DNA of 64,000 bases from positions 124,001-188,000 of the forward strand of contig CAWKND010000012.1 in assembly GCA_963850915.1 (NCBI GenBank), read 5' to 3'. The DNA comes from CAVTWH01 sp963850915. GTDB taxonomy: Bacteria; Actinomycetota; Actinomycetes; Mycobacteriales; Micromonosporaceae. Positions 7,712-15,690 of the stretch are shown in pieces (position 1 is the first letter of the stretch; the number at the start of each line of letters is the position of its first letter). The position numbers were made by a program, and so were the translations under genes. The notes under the pieces were generated by a model, which saw only the letters and a list, made by a program, of their open reading frames with translations, searched no databases and was not told the origin of the DNA.

Positions 7712-8446
7712 GTGGAAATTCTGCTGCTCACCGGAGCACGGGCTGGCGAACCCGCCGCCGTACTGCCGGCTCTCGACCTTCTCCCACACTCGGTACGCAC
7801 CGCTCCGCGGGACGTACGCACCCTGGTCGCCGGCCCGTCCCCGGACGTCGTACTGGTCGACTCGCGCAGTGAACTCGCCGACGCGCGGGCCACCTGCCGG
7901 ATGCTGCACGCCACCGGGCTCGGTGTCCCGCTGCTCGCCGTGGTGTCCGAGTCCGGCCTGGTCGCGCTCTCCGCCGACTGGGGCGTCGACGACGTCGTAC
8001 TCGCCTCCGCCGGCCCGGCCGAGATCGAGGCTCGGCTCCGGCTGGCCGTGGGGCGCCTCGGTGCCGCCACCGCTACCGAAGGCGGCACCATCCGGGCCGC
8101 CGAGCTCACCATCGACCCGGACACCTACGCCGCCAAGCTCAAGGGCCGCCCGCTCGACCTCACCTACAAGGAGTTCGAGCTGCTGAAGTTCCTGGCCCAG
8201 CACCCGGGCCGGGTGTTCACCCGCGACCAACTGCTGCGCGAGGTGTGGGGCTACGACTACTTCGGCGGTACCCGCACGGTGGACGTACATGTCCGACGGC
8301 TGCGCGCCAAGCTGGGCTCGGAGCACGAGTCGATGATCGGCACGGTGCGCCAGGTCGGGTACAAGTTCGTGGTCCCGAGCCAGCGGGCGCTGCCCGACTC
8401 GGATGCCATCGCCGGCCTGCCGGTCCAGTCGCTGGCCAGCTTCTAA
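7712..8446 (+). CDS. glnR: GlnR, global nitrogen regulator (OmpR family, orphan)
   Basis: A 244-residue orphan response regulator. The receiver-like N-terminus (LLLTGARAGEP, DVVLVDSRSELADARATCRML) lacks the usual acidic phosphorylation pocket, as in GlnR. The C-terminal winged helix reads DLTYKEFELLKFLAQHPGRV, then REVWGYDYFGGTRTVDVHVR and GTVRQVGYKF, which is close to Streptomyces GlnR. GlnR activates or represses ammonium assimilation, glnA, amtB and nitrite reductase genes. GGAGG 5 nt before GTG 7712 fixes the start. No cognate kinase is adjacent. mshD and the pst operon follow, as I recall for the Streptomyces glnR region. Confidence 0.92.
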   Translation: MEILLLTGARAGEPAAVLPALDLLPHSVRTAPRDVRTLVAGPSPDVVLVDSRSELADARATCRMLHATGLGVPLLAVVSESGLVALSADWGVDDVVLASAGPAEIEARLRLAVGRLGAATATEGGTIRAAELTIDPDTYAAKLKGRPLDLTYKEFELLKFLAQHPGRVFTRDQLLREVWGYDYFGGTRTVDVHVRRLRAKLGSEHESMIGTVRQVGYKFVVPSQRALPDSDAIAGLPVQSLASF

Positions 8447-8469
8447 ACGGCGGAGCAAGCAGCTAGAAC

Positions 8470-8500
8470 GCGCCCCTGCCACTCCCGGTGGCGGGGGCGC
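8470..8500 (+). terminator. Terminator after glnR
   Basis: 13-bp inverted repeat with one mismatch (8470-8482 with 8488-8500) and a 4-5 nt loop, 24 nt after the glnR stop and just before the mshD promoter. Confidence 0.75.
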
Positions 8501-8518
8501 GCTGGTTACGGTTGGCTG

Positions 8519-9487
8519 GTGACCATGACCGTCCCGGTACGTCGGGTGTCGACGCTCCAGCCCGAACAGGTGGCACAGGTGCTGGAGCTGGCCCGGGCGG
8601 CCGGTGACGCCGACGGTGCGCTGCCGCTCTCCGAGCACGTGGTACTGCACGTCCGGCACGGTGGGGACGCCCCGGCGGTACACCTGCTCGCCGAGCACGG
8701 CGACCGGCTCGTCGGGTACGCCCACCTGGACACCACGGACCTGGTCGAGGGGCCGAGCGCGGAGCTGGTGGTACACCCGATGTACCGCCGCCGTGGCCTC
8801 GGCCGCGCGCTGGTCACCGCCGCGACCGAGGTCGCCGAGGAGCATGACCCGGCCGGCCGGCTGCGGCTCTGGGCGCACGGTGACCACCCGTCGGCCACCG
8901 CCCTGGCCATGTCCCTGGGCTTCGAGCGCGGCCGGGTGCTCTACCAGCTGCGCCGCTCGCTGTTCGCCCCGGTACCCGCGCCGGAGCTGCCCGCGGGCGT
9001 CACCCTCCGGACCTTCCGGCCGGGCGAGGACGAGGCGGCCTGGCTGGCGGTGAACGCCCGGGCCTTCGCCGACCTCCCGGACCAGGGCGGGTGGAGCCTG
9101 GACGACCTGAAGATCCGGATGGCCGAGCCGTGGTTCGATCCGGCCGGCTTCCTGCTCGCCGAGCGCGCCCTTTCTTCAGGCGCCGAGCTCGTCGGCTTCC
9201 ACTGGACCAAGGTGCACGGCGCGGTACACACGCACCCGCACCCGGAGGGCGCCCACCAGCACGACCCGATCGGCGAGGTGTACGTCCTCGGCGTCGACCC
9301 GGCCGCACAAGGCGCCCACCTGGGTACCGCCCTGACCCTGGCCGGCCTGCGCTACCTGCGGGGCCTGGGATTGGCGCAGGCGATGCTCTACGTCGACGAG
9401 GCCAACTCGGGCGCTGTCGCCCTGTACACCGGCCTCGGCTTCGCCCGTTGGTCAACCGACATCTGCTTCCGCCGCACTCCGCGCTGA
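8519..9487 (+). CDS. mshD: Mycothiol synthase MshD
   Basis: A 322-residue tandem GNAT acetyltransferase that acetylates Cys-GlcN-Ins with acetyl-CoA, the last step of mycothiol synthesis. The N-terminal GNAT half contains ELVVHPMYRRRGLGRALV (acetyl-CoA loop R-R-x-G-L-G) and the C-terminal half EVYVLGVDPAAQGAHLGTAL followed by AMLYVDEANSGAVALYTGLGF, the diagnostic MshD C-terminus. TACGGT lies 6 nt before GTG 8519, so the transcript is probably leaderless (MTMTV...). It stands alone between the glnR terminator and the pst promoter region. Its presence identifies the host as an actinobacterium. Confidence 0.96.
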   Translation: MTMTVPVRRVSTLQPEQVAQVLELARAAGDADGALPLSEHVVLHVRHGGDAPAVHLLAEHGDRLVGYAHLDTTDLVEGPSAELVVHPMYRRRGLGRALVTAATEVAEEHDPAGRLRLWAHGDHPSATALAMSLGFERGRVLYQLRRSLFAPVPAPELPAGVTLRTFRPGEDEAAWLAVNARAFADLPDQGGWSLDDLKIRMAEPWFDPAGFLLAERALSSGAELVGFHWTKVHGAVHTHPHPEGAHQHDPIGEVYVLGVDPAAQGAHLGTALTLAGLRYLRGLGLAQAMLYVDEANSGAVALYTGLGFARWSTDICFRRTPR

Positions 9488-9621
9488 CCCGCGACCCGTT
9501 GACCCGCGACCGCTGACCCGCCAGCGCCTACCCGCGACGCTGACCCGCGACCGCTGACCCGCGACGCTGACCCGCGACCGCTGACCGGCGAGCGCTGACC
9601 CGCGAGCGCTGACAGCGATCG
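9484..9621. repeat. Degenerate CGCTGACCCGCGA tandem repeats
   Basis: About ten imperfect copies of a 10-14 bp unit built on CGCTGACCCGCGA begin at the mshD stop codon and continue to about 9621. The rest of the 378-bp gap to pstS contains the PHO boxes and the pst promoter, and no gene. Confidence 0.75.
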
Positions 9622-9680
9622 ATGGCAGCGGTGCGCCGGTACCGGCGGGCCGCAGGTCAATTGGGCTGTCCGGCGCGGCG

Positions 9681-9757
9681 GTTCACCAAACGGACATCTC
9701 GCCCTCAGCGGTATGTCACGTAAGGGCTCTGACGTGTTCACTGCTCGTTCACTTTCG
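9681..9757 (+). promoter_or_regulatory. PHO boxes upstream of pstS
   Basis: Two adjacent 11-bp direct repeats, GTTCACTGCTC (9736-9746) and GTTCACTTTCG (9747-9757), match the actinobacterial PhoP recognition unit GTTCAC followed by five bases. A further GTTCACCAAAC lies at 9681-9691. TAACGT at 9785-9790 is a candidate -10, so PhoP would activate from an upstream position. Confidence 0.78.
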
Positions 9758-9865
9758 GCCTGTGAAGCGTCTACCTGGCACTCCTAACGTCCCCCATTAG
9801 CTGGTGACAGACGCCGGCAGCCGGGCGGTGGACCCGTCCGGTACCCCAAATCGAAGGGACAGCAC

Positions 9866-10981
9866 GTGAAGCTCCAGCGGCACGGCCTCCTGGTTGGCGG
9901 CCTCGCGCTGACCGCGACGCTCGCGCTCGCCGCGTGCGGTACGGACGACAACTCCTCCCCGAACGCCGGCACTTCAAGCGGCGCTTCGGCGGCCGCAATT
10001 AGCTGCGCATCAGGTTCGCTGACCGCCCAGGGCTCGACCGCCCAGGGCAACGCGATCACCCAGTGGATCAAGAACTACCAGACCGCCTGCAGCGGCGCGA
10101 ACATCAACTACCAGGGCACCGGCTCCGGCGCCGGCCAGACCGCCTTCATCGGTGGTACGGCCGACTTCGCCGGCTCCGACTCGCCGCTCTCCGCGACCGA
10201 CCAGCCGAAGGCCGACACCCGGTGCAAGACCGGCCCGGCGATCCACATCCCCATGGCAGTCGGCCCGATCGCGGTTTCCTACAAGCTCTCCGGTGTGACC
10301 ACCCTGCAGCTCAAGCCGGCAACCCTGGCGAAGATCTTCTCGGGCGCGATCACCACCTGGAACGACCCGGCCATCGCCGCTGACAACACCGGCGTGACGC
10401 TGCCGAGCACCAAGATCATCACGGTGCACCGCTCGGACAGCTCGGGTACCAGCGACAACTTCACCAAGTACCTGGCCACCACCGCAGCGAGCGACTGGAC
10501 CTTCGGACACGACAAGGTCTGGAAGGCACCGGGCGGCGAGGCACAGAAGGGCTCCGACGGCGTCGGCGGCTCGCTGGCCAAGGAAGAGGGCTCCATCGGC
10601 TACATCGAGTGGTCGTACGCCGAGGTGAACAACCTGCCGACCGCCAAGATCTTCAACGGCGCCGGCGAGTTCACCGCCCTCACCAACGACGCGGTCGGCA
10701 AGACCGTGGCCAGTGCCAAGACGGTCCCGGCCAACGCCAAGGACCTGACGCTCTCGATCGACTACAACACCACCGCCGCGGGTGCGTACCCGATCGTGCT
10801 GGTCACGTACGAGATCGTCTGCAGCGCCGGTAACGACGCGGCGAAGCTGCCGCTGATCAAGGGCTTCCTCGGCTACACCGCCAGCGCCGACGGACAGACC
10901 GCGGTGAGCAGCCTCGGCTACGCACCGCTGCCCGAGTCGGTACGTACCACGGTCGCCACCACTGTGGCTGCCCTGTCCTGA
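9866..10981 (+). CDS. pstS: Phosphate ABC transporter substrate-binding lipoprotein PstS
   Basis: A 371-residue periplasmic-type phosphate receptor, lipid-anchored. The lipobox LAAC ends a 20-odd-residue signal (GLALTATLALAAC). Phosphate ligands are recognisable in GSTAQ, GSGAG, GTADFAGSDSPL and HRSDSSGTSDNFTKYL, all standard PstS segments. GTG 9866 is preceded by AAGGGA. It delivers phosphate to PstC/PstA and is the first gene of pstSCAB. A strong hairpin between pstS and pstC likely ends part of the transcripts, so that more receptor than permease is made. PHO boxes upstream indicate induction by phosphate starvation. Confidence 0.96.
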   Translation: MKLQRHGLLVGGLALTATLALAACGTDDNSSPNAGTSSGASAAAISCASGSLTAQGSTAQGNAITQWIKNYQTACSGANINYQGTGSGAGQTAFIGGTADFAGSDSPLSATDQPKADTRCKTGPAIHIPMAVGPIAVSYKLSGVTTLQLKPATLAKIFSGAITTWNDPAIAADNTGVTLPSTKIITVHRSDSSGTSDNFTKYLATTAASDWTFGHDKVWKAPGGEAQKGSDGVGGSLAKEEGSIGYIEWSYAEVNNLPTAKIFNGAGEFTALTNDAVGKTVASAKTVPANAKDLTLSIDYNTTAAGAYPIVLVTYEIVCSAGNDAAKLPLIKGFLGYTASADGQTAVSSLGYAPLPESVRTTVATTVAALS

Positions 10982-10991
10982 CCCAACGATT

Positions 10992-11021
10992 CCGGGGCGC
11001 CGCCGGCTGGTGGCGCCCCGG
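10992..11021 (+). terminator. Intercistronic pstS-pstC hairpin
   Basis: Perfect 10-bp inverted repeat (CCGGGGCGCC at 10992-11001, GGCGCCCCGG at 11012-11021), 11 nt after the pstS stop. It probably acts as a partial terminator or a 3'-end stabiliser of pstS mRNA. Confidence 0.72.
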
Positions 11022-11067
11022 AGCCGTCCGTAAACGACACTCCACAGTGGACGGAGAAGCTCAGGCC

Positions 11068-12105
11068 ATGAGCCAACGTTCGTTCGCCAGTGCAGCCGGG
11101 ACCGAGAACACGGCCCCGGCATCGCCGACTGGCGACCCGGCACGCGGCCCGCAGGGCGGCGGCACCGCACTCCCGCGCAAGCGGCGCTTCGGCGCGGACA
11201 GCGTGTTCCGCGGGCTGTCCACCGGCGCGGGTACCACCGTCCTGGTGATCATCGTCGCCATCACCGTGTTCCTGGTCGTCAAGGCGGTCCCCGCCCTACG
11301 CGCGAACACGGCGAACTTCCTGACCTTCAAGCAGTGGTACCCCGACCAGGACCATCCGCAGTTCGGCATCTCGGCGCTGGCCTTCGGTACCGTGGTGACG
11401 TCGCTGATCGCACTCGTCATCGCGGTACCCGTCGCACTGGGCATCGCGCTGTGCCTCAGCCACTACGCGCCCAAGCGGGTGGCGAACTCGCTCGGCTTCC
11501 TGATCGACCTGCTGGCGGCGGTACCCAGCATCGTCTTCGGCCTGTGGGGCCGCGACTACCTGGCCGAGCCGGTCAAGCAGTTCTCCGGTTGGCTGCACCA
11601 CTACTTCGGCTGGATTCCGATCTTCGGCGGGGATGGCCCCTACGGCCAGTCGTTGATGCTCGGTGGCCTGGTACTCGCGATCATGGTGCTGCCGATCGTC
11701 ACCTCGCTGTCCCGCGAGGTGTTCCGGCAGACCCCACCGATGAACGAGGAGGCCGCGCTCGCCCTCGGCGCCACCAAGTGGGAGATGATCCGGGTCTCGG
11801 TCATCCCCTACGGCCGTCCCGGGTTGATCGCCAGCGTCATGCTCGGCCTCGGCCGGGCCCTGGGCGAGACCATCGCACTCGCCTTGACGCTGGGCAGCAC
11901 CAACGTCATCGGCTGGGACATCCTCAACATCGGCGGGAACAGCATCGCCGCGAACATCGCCAACAAGTTCGGCGAGGCCGGTGACATCGGGCGGGGCGCC
12001 CTCATCGCCTCCGGCCTGGTGCTGTTCGCGATCACGCTGATCGTCAACATCAGCGCACGGGCCATCGTCTACCGGCGCCGCGAGTTCCTGGGGAGTGCCG
12101 CATGA
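11068..12105 (+). CDS. pstC: Phosphate ABC transporter permease PstC
   Basis: A 345-residue inner-membrane permease with six predicted helices. A polar N-terminal tail of about 55 residues precedes the first helix (TTVLVIIVAITVFLVVKAV). The permease EAA loop is present as NEEAALALGATKWEMIRVSVIPYGRPG and is followed by GLGRALGETIALALTLG, a PstC/PstA hallmark. ATG 11068 is preferred to an in-frame ATG at 11047 because it lies nearer to CGGAGAAG. The stop overlaps the pstA start by 4 nt (ATGA). Confidence 0.95.
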   Translation: MSQRSFASAAGTENTAPASPTGDPARGPQGGGTALPRKRRFGADSVFRGLSTGAGTTVLVIIVAITVFLVVKAVPALRANTANFLTFKQWYPDQDHPQFGISALAFGTVVTSLIALVIAVPVALGIALCLSHYAPKRVANSLGFLIDLLAAVPSIVFGLWGRDYLAEPVKQFSGWLHHYFGWIPIFGGDGPYGQSLMLGGLVLAIMVLPIVTSLSREVFRQTPPMNEEAALALGATKWEMIRVSVIPYGRPGLIASVMLGLGRALGETIALALTLGSTNVIGWDILNIGGNSIAANIANKFGEAGDIGRGALIASGLVLFAITLIVNISARAIVYRRREFLGSAA

Positions 12106-13187
12106 CTACCGCGACAGCTGTACCCGCGACCGCACCAGTCTCCGACCTGACCGCGCAGCGGCTGCCCAAGTGGGCTCCGTACGCCACCGTCGCCTTCGCG
12201 GCGGTACTCGGATACCTGCTGTTCAAGGTCTTCGGGCTGCTCGGCGGCGGGTGGGTACTCACCGCGGTCGGTGCCGTGCTGATCTTCCTGGTCGCGCTCG
12301 CCGCCTGGTCGGGCGTTGTCGAAGGGCGGCGGGCCGCCACCAACCGGGTCGCCACCTCGCTGATCTACTCGGCCTTCGTACTGGCGCTGCTGCCACTGAT
12401 CTCCGTGGTCTACACGCTGATCAGCAAGGGCACCGACCGGCTGGACATGGACTTCTTCACCCACTCCAACCGGAACATCACCGCCTTCGACGCCGGCGGC
12501 GGCGCCTACCACGCCATCATCGGCACCCTGGAGCAGGCGGGCATCGCCACGCTCATCACGGTACCGCTGGGCGTACTCGGCGCCGTCTACATCGTCGAGT
12601 ACGGGCGGGGTCGGCTGGCCAGCTCAATCCGCTTCTTCGTGGATGTGATGACCGGTATCCCGTCCATCGTCGCCGGCCTGTTCATCCTGGCGTTCTGGGT
12701 ACTGATCGTGTCACCGCACCTGTCCGCCGACGGCAAGCCGAAGTACTCGGGCTTCGCAGCCGCGCTGGCGCTGTCGGTACTCATGCTCCCGACGATCACC
12801 CGGTCGACCGAGGAGATGCTCCGGCTGGTACCAGCGAGCCTGCGGGAGGGCGCGTACGCCCTGGGCATCCCGAAGTGGAAGACGATCGTGCGGATCGTGC
12901 TGCCGACCGCGGCGCCCGGCATCGTCACCGGCGTCATGCTCGCCATCGCCCGTGCGGCCGGCGAGACGGCACCTGTCCTGCTGGTCGCCGGCGGTGAGAA
13001 CCGGATCATCACGAACCCGTTCTCCGGCAACCAGGAGTCGTTGTCGCTCTACATCTACCAACAGGCCGGACTCGCGTCGAAGTACGGCCCACCGCGCGCG
13101 TGGACAGCGGCACTGACGCTGGTCGCGATCGTGATGATCCTGACAATCGGGGCCAAGCTGTTGGCCCGCCGCAGCAAGTTCAAGTAA
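12102..13187 (+). CDS. pstA: Phosphate ABC transporter permease PstA
   Basis: A 361-residue permease partner of PstC. The N-terminal 120 residues contain three helices not found in the shortest PstA proteins, as is common in actinobacteria; the core starts at YHAIIGTLEQAGIATLITVPLGVL. The EAA loop reads LREGAYALGIPKWKTIVRIVLP, followed by GVMLAIARAAGETAPVLLVAG. The C-terminal helix ends in ARRSKFK. The start codon overlaps the pstC stop, so translation is coupled. The 23-bp gap to pstB keeps the operon tight. Confidence 0.95.
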   Translation: MTTATAVPATAPVSDLTAQRLPKWAPYATVAFAAVLGYLLFKVFGLLGGGWVLTAVGAVLIFLVALAAWSGVVEGRRAATNRVATSLIYSAFVLALLPLISVVYTLISKGTDRLDMDFFTHSNRNITAFDAGGGAYHAIIGTLEQAGIATLITVPLGVLGAVYIVEYGRGRLASSIRFFVDVMTGIPSIVAGLFILAFWVLIVSPHLSADGKPKYSGFAAALALSVLMLPTITRSTEEMLRLVPASLREGAYALGIPKWKTIVRIVLPTAAPGIVTGVMLAIARAAGETAPVLLVAGGENRIITNPFSGNQESLSLYIYQQAGLASKYGPPRAWTAALTLVAIVMILTIGAKLLARRSKFK

Positions 13188-13210
13188 CCGGAATGGCAAG
13201 GGATACCGTG

Positions 13211-13987
13211 ATGGCAAAGCGTGTTGAGGCAAACGGGGTCACCGCCTACTACGGCGGGTTCAAGGCGATCGACGGCGTGAGCATGGTGATCGAGCCGAAG
13301 TCGGTGACCGCCCTCATCGGCCCGTCCGGCTGCGGCAAGTCCACCTTCCTGCGCTCCATCAACCGGATGCACGAGGTCATTCCGAATGCCCGGGTGGAGG
13401 GCAAGCTGACCATCGACAGCCAGGACGTCTACGGCAAGGACGTGGACGTGACGGCGGTACGCCGGCTCATCGGCATGGTGTTCCAGCGGCCCAACCCGTT
13501 CCCCACCATGTCCATCTACGACAACGTGGTGGCCGGGCTGCGGTTGGGCGGGGTACGCAAGAAGTCGGCGCTCGACAACGCCTGCGAGAAGGCGCTGCGC
13601 GCGGCGAACCTGTGGGGCGAGGTGAGCAGCCGGCTGTCCCGACCGGGCGCCGGCCTCTCCGGTGGCCAGCAGCAGCGACTCTGCATCGCGCGGGCGATCG
13701 CGGTGGAGCCCCAGGTCCTGCTCATGGACGAGCCCTGCTCGGCGCTCGACCCGATCTCCACGCTGGCGATCGAGGACCTGATCACGGAACTGAAGAACGA
13801 GTACACGATCATCATCGTCACGCACAACATGCAGCAGGCGGCGCGCGTCTCCGACCGCACCGGCTTCTTCTCGATCGACAAGACGGGCGACCCCGGCCGG
13901 CTCATCGAATACGACGAGACCGCGAAGATCTTCACCAACCCGTCGGTGAAGCGGACCGAGGACTACATCACCGGCCGCTTCGGCTGA
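13211..13987 (+). CDS. pstB: Phosphate ABC transporter ATPase PstB
   Basis: A 258-residue ATPase energising PstSCA, of the exact usual PstB length when started at ATG 13211 (MAKRVEANGVTAYYGG). AAGGGA lies 7 nt upstream; GTG 13208 and ATG 13193 are in-frame alternatives. Walker A is GPSGCGKS, the Q-loop MVFQRPNPFPTMSIYDNV, the ABC signature LSGGQQQRLCIARA, Walker B VLLMDEPCSALDP and the switch His IVTHNMQQAARVSD. It ends the operon; a strong terminator follows 16 nt later. No phoU gene follows, in contrast to enteric pst operons. Confidence 0.97.
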   Translation: MAKRVEANGVTAYYGGFKAIDGVSMVIEPKSVTALIGPSGCGKSTFLRSINRMHEVIPNARVEGKLTIDSQDVYGKDVDVTAVRRLIGMVFQRPNPFPTMSIYDNVVAGLRLGGVRKKSALDNACEKALRAANLWGEVSSRLSRPGAGLSGGQQQRLCIARAIAVEPQVLLMDEPCSALDPISTLAIEDLITELKNEYTIIIVTHNMQQAARVSDRTGFFSIDKTGDPGRLIEYDETAKIFTNPSVKRTEDYITGRFG

Positions 13988-14003
13988 GCCGGCCACAACA
14001 GCG

Positions 14004-14045
14004 AAAGCCGGCGGCGGGCCACGGGGGCCCACCGCCGGCTTTTTC
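14004..14045 (+). terminator. Rho-independent terminator after pstB
   Basis: Inverted repeat AAAGCCGGCGG (14004-14014) and CCGCCGGCTTT (14032-14042), with further internal pairing (GGGCC/GGGCCC) and a five-T tract, 16 nt after the pstB stop. The flanking A-run would let it serve the convergent gene that ends at 14063 as well. Confidence 0.9.
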
Positions 14046-14062
14046 CTTGGTACGCAACGGCT

Positions 14063-15523
14063 CTAGCCCTCGGGTACCACCCGGTCGGCCGGCTGCCGCC
14101 AACTGGGTACGGTCACCAGGACCAGCAGCAGTGCGGCGGCCACCCCGTACGGCCACCATGCCCGGCCCACCACACCCGCCCACGCGGCCACGCCGAGCAC
14201 CAGTACGCCACCGGCCTCCGTCCACACCCGACGGCTGCGTAGCCGCGGCCAGCGTAGCCGGATGCCGAGCATCAACAGGATCATGGCCACCACTGCGCCA
14301 GTGATCTCCACCTCGACCGGTACCCGGAGCGACAGGTCAGTACCGGCGACCGCCGGCTGACCGACGACCGACACGGTGACGATCCGGTCCCCCGACACGC
14401 CCAGGGACAGCAGTTGCCCGTAGCTCATCGACCGGACAAAGCCACGTTGCGCGGTGGGAAAATAGACGTACGTCGTCCCGATCACGGGGCCCTGGACGAG
14501 GGCATCCGGTCGCCGGCTGTCCGGGTCGACCGCCAGTACCGTCGCGTCCCGTTGCTGTAGGCAACCCGCGCTGTGGCCCGGGGCGCACAATGGCTGGCTC
14601 ACCGCGGCCCGGCCGGCCGCCAGGTAAGCGCTGGTGACGAAGGCGGTGGTGACCGCGCCGGCAGCGAGGCAGCCGCCGAGCGCCAGCACGGCCAGCCCCA
14701 AACTGCGCTCCCCGAGCGGCAGCCGGGGCAATAGCCGGCGCGGCGGACGGAGCGCCGGTAGGCCGGCCGCGACCCGCCGTGCGGCAGTTCGCTCGGACCG
14801 CAGGTAGGAGAGGTTGGCGAGTACGAGCAGGGGGCCGACGATGGCGTAGAGGACCAGGGTACTCAGCAGCGGGTTGCCGAACAGCGGCTTCTGCTCGACC
14901 TCCGTCCACCAGGTAACCAGCGCCGAGAGGGGGAGCAGCACGACGGCCCCGTAGACGTCCGCCCGCCAGTCGGAGAAGTCGAGGCGGCGGGTGGCGAGGC
15001 TGGCCGGGAAACGGGTACGCAGCACGAACTTGGTGAGGACGGCGAGGCCGGCGAGGCCGAGGAGCAGGGCCAGCGACAAAGCTTCGTGGCCACTCGGAGC
15101 GTTCGCGGTCGCCGAGCGCTGGCCGTAGCGCGCGAGTGCGACGACCTTGCCGTGCCACAGTTCGGCGGTCACTGGGTCGCCGGCCGCGGCTCCCGTCACG
15201 ACCGCCGCTTCGGTGGGCAGCCGGTACGCACCAGCCACCGGCGCGGGCTTGTCGATGTGCAGGATCACGGTGTGACCGACCGACGATCTGTGCACCGCGG
15301 CGAGTGTCGCAGGCACCAGCCGGCGGCATCCGGCATTGTCGTCCGGTGTGGACTCGGAGCACATCGGCGCGGCCCGGTACTCGTCCACCGCACGGTGGTC
15401 GCGCAGGGCGTACCAGCCGGGCACTGCCGCGGCAATCATCAGCAGCAGGCCCAGCACGGCGAGAGCCGGCGCGCGGCGCGCAGATCCAGGGCGGGAGCTG
15501 GGGCCGGAACCAGGGGCGACCAC
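14063..15523 (-). CDS. Membrane protein, tandem paralogue 1
   Basis: A 486-residue protein of unknown function, paralogous over its full length to the gene at 15691-17109. Visible parts: N-terminal helix (LAVLGLLLMIAAAVPGWYAL), an outside domain with a C-x(9-10)-G-C-R-R-L-V-P-A-T motif, three to four central helices, a second outside domain with CAPGHSAGCLQQRDATVLAV, and two C-terminal helices before a shared terminal motif (TVPSWRQPADRVV). The GTG start at 15523 is set by TAACAT 8 nt upstream (leaderless), identical to paralogue 2. The longer frame (to 15679) reads through the NUDIX scar and is not a gene. The paired cysteines suggest a role outside the membrane. Confidence 0.8.
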   Translation of the reverse strand: MVAPGSGPSSRPGSARRAPALAVLGLLLMIAAAVPGWYALRDHRAVDEYRAAPMCSESTPDDNAGCRRLVPATLAAVHRSSVGHTVILHIDKPAPVAGAYRLPTEAAVVTGAAAGDPVTAELWHGKVVALARYGQRSATANAPSGHEALSLALLLGLAGLAVLTKFVLRTRFPASLATRRLDFSDWRADVYGAVVLLPLSALVTWWTEVEQKPLFGNPLLSTLVLYAIVGPLLVLANLSYLRSERTAARRVAAGLPALRPPRRLLPRLPLGERSLGLAVLALGGCLAAGAVTTAFVTSAYLAAGRAAVSQPLCAPGHSAGCLQQRDATVLAVDPDSRRPDALVQGPVIGTTYVYFPTAQRGFVRSMSYGQLLSLGVSGDRIVTVSVVGQPAVAGTDLSLRVPVEVEITGAVVAMILLMLGIRLRWPRLRSRRVWTEAGGVLVLGVAAWAGVVGRAWWPYGVAAALLLVLVTVPSWRQPADRVVPEG

Positions 15524-15531
15524 AGCCCTCA

Positions 15532-15537
15532 ATGTTA
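15532..15537 (-). promoter_or_regulatory. Leaderless -10 of paralogue 1
   Basis: TAACAT (minus strand) 8 nt before GTG 15523. The same hexamer and spacer length occur at 17118-17123 for paralogue 2, so the promoter was duplicated with the gene. Confidence 0.6.
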
Positions 15538-15601
15538 GAAGCGCGCCGCCATCCGGCGCTGTCCTGTAAAGGGCCGGCGACGCCGGGCGGGAGGCCCGGC
15601 C

Positions 15602-15690
15602 GTCAGCCGTCTTCCAGAGAAGCGAATCCGACCCCGGGGGTACCGGCGTCCGGTACCGGTAGGCCGCCAGCTGGTCCAAAGTGATCCGGG
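15602..15690 (-). pseudogene. Remnant of the NUDIX gene 3' end (duplication scar)
   Basis: The segment 15604-15659 is nearly identical to 17191-17245, the last codons of the intact NUDIX gene, including the stop (TCA at 15602-15604 here). The next 31 bp (15660-15690) match 17337-17367 inside the NUDIX gene with about four differences, so about 91 bp have been deleted. The remnant touches the stop codon of paralogue 2 at 15691, which marks the tandem-duplication junction. Confidence 0.8.

Noticed and set aside
9484..9621. CRISPR array
   Set aside because: The units are 10-14 bp, contiguous and degenerate without spacers; no cas genes are present.
15524..15679. N-terminal extension of membrane paralogue 1
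   Set aside because: The extra 52 residues are the reversed reading of the NUDIX scar, and TAACAT-N8-GTG gives a better start that is shared with paralogue 2.
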